A model generated the notes under the pieces. That model was not told the DNA's origin and searched no databases. It saw only the letters and a program-made list of their open reading frames with translations. Source: Frankiales bacterium (GTDB taxonomy: Bacteria > Actinomycetota > Actinomycetes > Mycobacteriales > SCTD01). From it: a DNA stretch of 7,833 bases. Position 1 is the stretch's first letter, and the number at the start of each line of letters is the position of its first letter. The DNA lies in NCBI GenBank assembly GCA_025465145.1, contig JAODNS010000240.1, positions 1 to 7,833 of the forward strand. Reading direction: 5' to 3'. Position numbers and translations under genes: made by a program. Positions 4,845-7,833 of the stretch are shown here, one piece after another.

Positions 4845-6245
4845 CTAGAGCGCCCCGACCCGCTGCAGCTCCCGCACCGCCGCCGGCAGCCCCCTCAGCG
4901 ACGTCGCCAGGTCGGCCGGTGTCGTGATCCGGTGCGCGTTGCGGCGCACGTGGCAGCCCAGCGCGCGGTCGAAGGCGGCCGCCCCCACCGCCGTGCGCGC
5001 CCGGAGCAGCCCCTGCGCGCCCTGGACGTACACGGACCGGAAGTACGCCGACTGCCGCGACTCCCAGAACGTCATCGGCTCGCCCGCGTGCCCCCTGCCG
5101 GCGGCCGGGATCGTGGTGCGCAGGTACGACCGCCCGGTACCGCGGTCCAGCGCTTCCGCGTACGTGGCGAACGCCTCGTCCAGCCACGGGTCGCGCCCCT
5201 GGTCGTCGCCGACGAGGCCGTAGAACCACTCGTGCGCGACCTCGTGGCTGGCGGTCGCGTCGTCCAGCTGGCCGGTGCCCATCAGGATCACGCCGGGGTA
5301 CTCGATGCCGCCGCGGATGTCCGGCAGCACCGCGACGGACAGCCGCTCGTACGGGAACGGGCCGAATCGCGCGGCGTGCCGGGACAGCGCTCGCCCCATC
5401 TCGGCAGCCGTCGTCGGCGGGCCGTCCGCGAGGCCCGGCGCGACCCCGGCGAGGACGGTCTTGCCCGAGGCGGTGACGCGCGCGGCGCGGAACGCCCCCA
5501 CCGCCACCGCGACATCACGCACAGACCTGGCCTTGAACACCGCTGTCGTGCCGCTGTCCGACACCAGCGCGCCCGGTCCGAGCACGCCCAGGCCGCGGGC
5601 CCGCGTCACCGACAGCGAGGTCAGCTCCATCGCCTCGCTCGTCGAGGCCTCGGCAAAGGCCGACGTCGGCGGCTCCAGCGCCCAGCCGCGGCCGCGCTCC
5701 CAGGCGAGCAGCGGCAGCCCGCTGCCGAACCACGCGGTCGTCCCGCGGTGCCCGAAGCGGTCGTTGGCGCCGGTCGGCAGCGTCAGCCGGAAGCTGACGT
5801 CCACCCGTACCGTCCGCCCCGCGGCGACCGAGGCCGGGAGGCGCAGCACCGTGGCTGACGACCGGCGTGCGGTCACAGCCACGCCGTCGACCTTCGTGCC
5901 GCTGACCTCGATCCGACTGCCCGAGGCGGCCGGTCGCGGCGCCGCCGCCCACAGCCGCAGCACCACCTCGCTGATGGAGCGGTCTGGGGTGAAGGCGATC
6001 TGCTCGCTGCCGGTGACGACGCCGTTCGCGATGCTCACGCGGGCGGACAGCCGGGGCCGCAGCGGATCCGGCTGCGCGTTGGCGGTCGGGCAGGAGTCGG
6101 CCGCCGAAGGTGACGGGGACGCGGCCGCGGCGCGCGGCGCGGCCGAGGACGGCAAAGCCGGCGGGGGCGATCCGTCCGCCGTCAGCGCGGGGGCGGACGT
6201 GCTGCAGCCGGCGAGCAGGGCGAGGACGAGCGGGAGGGTCCGCAC
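4845..6245 (-). CDS. M1-family zinc metallopeptidase, secreted lipoprotein
   Basis: This 466-residue protein starts with a short signal peptide and lipobox LAGC (11-14), so Cys14 should be lipidated and the enzyme tethered outside the membrane. A Pro/Ala/Ser-rich linker follows (about 16-50). Residues about 60-230 resemble the beta-sandwich N-domain of M1 peptidases. The catalytic domain has HEVAH (334-338) and Glu357 in WLDEAF, the exact HEXXH-x18-E spacing of family M1. Tyr406 in YVQGAQ is a candidate transition-state tyrosine. The exopeptidase GxMEN motif is replaced by GGIEYPG (312-318), keeping the Glu but not the Met-Glu-Asn. No ERAP1-like C-terminal domain is present, as in other short actinobacterial lipoprotein members. 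I chose GTG at 6245 because the signal peptide begins there; the frame stays open upstream to 6617, but that part is antisense to another gene. A TACCTT six bases upstream suggests leaderless mRNA. It forms an operon with the PPOX gene. Confidence 0.9.
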   Translation of the reverse strand: MRTLPLVLALLAGCSTSAPALTADGSPPPALPSSAAPRAAAASPSPSAADSCPTANAQPDPLRPRLSARVSIANGVVTGSEQIAFTPDRSISEVVLRLWAAAPRPAASGSRIEVSGTKVDGVAVTARRSSATVLRLPASVAAGRTVRVDVSFRLTLPTGANDRFGHRGTTAWFGSGLPLLAWERGRGWALEPPTSAFAEASTSEAMELTSLSVTRARGLGVLGPGALVSDSGTTAVFKARSVRDVAVAVGAFRAARVTASGKTVLAGVAPGLADGPPTTAAEMGRALSRHAARFGPFPYERLSVAVLPDIRGGIEYPGVILMGTGQLDDATASHEVAHEWFYGLVGDDQGRDPWLDEAFATYAEALDRGTGRSYLRTTIPAAGRGHAGEPMTFWESRQSAYFRSVYVQGAQGLLRARTAVGAAAFDRALGCHVRRNAHRITTPADLATSLRGLPAAVRELQRVGAL

Positions 6246-6251
6246 CTGCCG

Positions 6252-6257
6252 AAGGTA
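6252..6257 (-). promoter_or_regulatory. -10 element for the M1 peptidase gene (leaderless)
   Basis: Read leftward this is TACCTT, a full TANNNT match, with six bases (CGGCAG) before the GTG at 6245, so +1 should be the first base of the start codon. CTGCCA (complement of 6275-6280), 17 bases upstream, matches the -35 consensus at four of six positions. There is no Shine-Dalgarno. Its TA step is shared with the rightward -10. Confidence 0.55.
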
Positions 6258-6261
6258 GCCT
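6256..6261 (+). promoter_or_regulatory. -10 element for the DinB/MDMPI-like gene (leaderless)
   Basis: TAGCCT matches TANNNT and is followed by exactly six bases (CCGCGC) before the GTG at 6268, predicting a leaderless transcript starting at the G of GTG. No convincing -35 is visible. T6256-A6257 also forms the first two positions of the leftward -10. Confidence 0.5.
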
Positions 6262-6267
6262 CCGCGC

Positions 6268-6639
6268 GTGCCTGTGGCAGCCGACCTGCTCGCCCGGGAG
6301 GCGCGCTCGCTGGTCGACCGGCTCCGGCTCTGGACGCCCGCCCGGTGGGCCGCCGAGGCCGCGCCGTACGGCACCCGCGCCGACCTGGTGCACCACCTGG
6401 CCGCGTCCTTCGCCGCCGCCGAGACCGACCGGCCGCTGCCCCGGCTCGACTCCGACCTCGCGCTGCCCGACCAGCTGGCGGTGACCGCTGACGACCTGGT
6501 GCGGAGCGGCCGTGCGACGGAAGCGCACGTCGGGCACCTGCTCGCGCACCGGCGCGACCTGCTCGGCGAGGACGTGCCCGCCGGGCTCGCGCACCTGCCC
6601 GTCCGCTGCCCGGACACGACGAAGGGGCCGACCCCGTAG
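6268..6639 (+). CDS. Small helical DinB / maleylpyruvate-isomerase (MDMPI-N)-like protein
   Basis: This 123-residue protein has near-complete G/C third positions, so the frame is real. It is predicted to be all-helical. LRLWTPARW followed by DLVHHLA (19-27 and 39-45) resembles the W..P..W..(CPGW)..DLV.HLA pattern of the mycothiol-dependent maleylpyruvate isomerase/DinB superfamily, but the Cys-Pro-Gly-Trp element is reduced to APYGT (32-36). Possible metal-site histidines are His42/His43 and the cluster HVGHLLAHRRDL (87-98). At about 123 residues it is shorter than full family members (about 200-270), so it is a minimal or diverged version. Its reaction, if any, is unknown; a mycothiol-linked role would be inference. 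The GTG start and leaderless promoter are set by the 22-base gap shared with the divergent peptidase gene. The last codons (KGPTP) overlap the 5' arm of the terminator hairpin. Confidence 0.72.
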   Translation: MPVAADLLAREARSLVDRLRLWTPARWAAEAAPYGTRADLVHHLAASFAAAETDRPLPRLDSDLALPDQLAVTADDLVRSGRATEAHVGHLLAHRRDLLGEDVPAGLAHLPVRCPDTTKGPTP

Positions 6640-6650
6640 GCCCGGCCCCT
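6623..6650. terminator. Hairpin terminator shared by convergent genes, partly inside a coding region
   Basis: AGGGGCCG (6623-6630) pairs with CGGCCCCT (6643-6650) over 8 bp with a 12-base loop. An alternative pairing, CCGTAGG (6634-6640) with CCTACGG (6654-6660), overlaps it. The hairpin spans the last codons and stop (6637-6639) of the rightward gene and begins ten bases after the thiolase stop on the other strand, where it is followed by TCGTCGTGT. Confidence 0.65.
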
Positions 6651-6660
6651 CCTCCTACGG

Positions 6661-7833
6661 CTAGCTCAGGCGCTCGAGCACCATCGCCATGCCCATGCCG
6701 CCGCCGACGCACATGGACTCGACGCCGTAGGTCTTGTCCAGCGTCTGCAGGCCGTTGATGAGCGTGCCGGTGATGCGCGCGCCGGTCATGCCGAACGGGT
6801 GCCCGACGGCGATGGCGCCGCCGTGGACGTTGAGCTTGTCCAGTGGAATGCCCGCGTCCTTGTACGACGGGATGACCTGGGCGGCGAACGCCTCGTTGAT
6901 CTCGAACAGGTCGATGTCGTTCACGCTCTTGCCCGCGCGCTTGAGCGCGAGCTCGATGGCGTCCTTCGGCCCGTACCCCATGATCTCCGGCGACAGGCCC
7001 GTGACCGCGGTGGAGACGATGCGGGCGAGCGGCGTGAGGCCGAGCTCCTTCGCCTTCGTGTCGCTCATGACGACGACGGCGGCGGCGCCGTCGTTGAGCG
7101 GGCAGGCGTTGCCGGCCGTGATGAGGCCGTCCGGGCGGAACACCGGCTTGAGGCCGGCCATGCCCTCGACGGTGACGCCGGCGCGCGGGCCGTCGTCCTT
7201 GGTCACCTCGTTGCCCTCGGGCGTGGTGACCGGGGTGATCTCCTTCTCCCAGAAGCCGTTCGCGATCGCCTTCTCCGCGAGGTTCTGCGACCGCGCCGCG
7301 AACTCGTCCATCTCCTCCCGGCTGACGCCCTTGATGCGCGCGAGGTTCTCGGCGGTCTGGCCCATGGAGATGTAGATGTCGGGGACGCCGCCGCTGTCGC
7401 GCGGGTCGGCCCAGCTGTCCTGGCCGCCCTCGGCGCTCTTGGCACTGCGCGCCTGCGCCTCGTCGAAGAACGGGTTCATCGTCTCGGGCAGCGAGTCGCT
7501 GTTGCCCTTGATGAAGCGGCTGACCATCTCGACACCGGCGGAGATGTAGGCGTCGCCCTCGCCGGCCTTGATGGCGTGGAAGGCCATCCGCGTGGTCTGC
7601 AGCGAGGAGGAGCAGTAGCGGGTGATCGTCGTCCCGGGCAGGAAGTCGTAGCCGAGCTGGACGGCCACGATGCGGCCGATGTTCATGCCCTGCTCGCCAC
7701 CGGGCAGGCCGCAGCCCATCATGAGGTCGTCGATGTCGCGGGGGTCCAGCGACGGGACCTTGTCGAGGGCGGCCTTGACGATCATGGCGGCCAGGTCGTC
7801 CGGGCGGACGTCCTTGAGCGAGCCCTTGAACGC
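6661..7833 (-). CDS. Acetyl-CoA C-acyltransferase (thiolase), N-terminus cut by the window edge
   Basis: The frame is open from the right edge to TAG at 6663-6661, giving 390 residues. The visible part begins AFKGSLKDVRPDDLA, which in thiolases lies about 15-20 residues after the start, so little is missing (family about 400-410). An internal ATG at 7785 is not the start because family similarity continues upstream. Numbering from the first visible codon, the nucleophile is Cys74 in TRYCSSSLQT, the NEAFA motif is at 313-317, the catalytic His is in HGGAIAVGHP (His345), and the second catalytic Cys is in MCVGGGMG (Cys375). All catalytic residues are intact. The enzyme condenses or cleaves acyl-CoAs, either as 3-ketoacyl-CoA thiolase in beta-oxidation or as acetoacetyl-CoA synthesis; sequence alone does not separate these. 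A beta-oxidation partner gene may lie beyond the right edge. Confidence 0.94.
   Translation of the reverse strand, partial: AFKGSLKDVRPDDLAAMIVKAALDKVPSLDPRDIDDLMMGCGLPGGEQGMNIGRIVAVQLGYDFLPGTTITRYCSSSLQTTRMAFHAIKAGEGDAYISAGVEMVSRFIKGNSDSLPETMNPFFDEAQARSAKSAEGGQDSWADPRDSGGVPDIYISMGQTAENLARIKGVSREEMDEFAARSQNLAEKAIANGFWEKEITPVTTPEGNEVTKDDGPRAGVTVEGMAGLKPVFRPDGLITAGNACPLNDGAAAVVVMSDTKAKELGLTPLARIVSTAVTGLSPEIMGYGPKDAIELALKRAGKSVNDIDLFEINEAFAAQVIPSYKDAGIPLDKLNVHGGAIAVGHPFGMTGARITGTLINGLQTLDKTYGVESMCVGGGMGMAMVLERLS

Noticed and set aside
6246..6617. N-terminal extension of the M1 peptidase gene to 6617
   Set aside because: It would bury the signal peptide and lipobox inside the protein and is antisense to the DinB-like gene.
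1..7833. CRISPR array, insertion sequence, toxin-antitoxin or phage defence system
   Set aside because: No regularly spaced repeats, transposase or integrase motifs, terminal inverted repeats or known defence domains were found on either strand.

Overview
The window is GC-rich chromosomal DNA from an actinobacterium. Almost every codon ends in G or C, GTG starts are frequent, genes are packed with zero or negative spacing, and the proteins (lipoprotein M1 peptidase, F420/FMN split-barrel protein, DinB/maleylpyruvate-isomerase-like protein, GAF sensor of actinobacterial type) suit that phylum. The genus cannot be named from this sequence. There is no sign of phage, insertion sequence, CRISPR or an obvious defence island; the gene content is mostly ordinary core and shell genome.

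Layout, left to right. (1) A leftward pair: an MFS drug/metabolite exporter (1040-2266) whose stop overlaps by 4 nt the start of a membrane-anchored GAF sensor protein (from 1043, running off the left edge). (2) A rightward pair, divergent from the MFS gene: a GcvR-like double-ACT-domain protein (2334-2822) followed with no gap by a peptide deformylase (2823-3323). (3) A 75-nt tRNA gene with anticodon UAA (3436-3510), then a Bax inhibitor-1/YccA-type membrane protein (3585-4385). A strong hairpin (4401-4426) ends it and serves the convergent genes. (4) A leftward pair: an M1-family metallopeptidase lipoprotein (6245-4845) followed with no gap by a PPOX-type flavin/F420 protein (4844-4437). (5) A small rightward DinB/MDMPI-like protein (6268-6639), divergent from the peptidase across only 22 nt. 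(6) A leftward acyl-CoA thiolase (6661 to beyond the right edge), convergent with gene 5 and sharing a hairpin terminator with it.

Functional links are loose. The ACT/deformylase pair could connect glycine or one-carbon status with N-formyl-methionine processing. The MFS/GAF pair may couple transport with a signalling output that lies outside the window. The thiolase belongs to beta-oxidation or acetoacetyl-CoA metabolism.

Two observations stand out. The UAA-anticodon tRNA has leucine-type decoding but a short class I variable loop and an extra base in the D arm, and no gene in the window contains a UUA codon. The 22-nt gap at 6246-6267 is exactly two-fold symmetric: two -10 hexamers share one TA step, each six bases from a GTG start, as expected for mutually exclusive leaderless divergent transcription.
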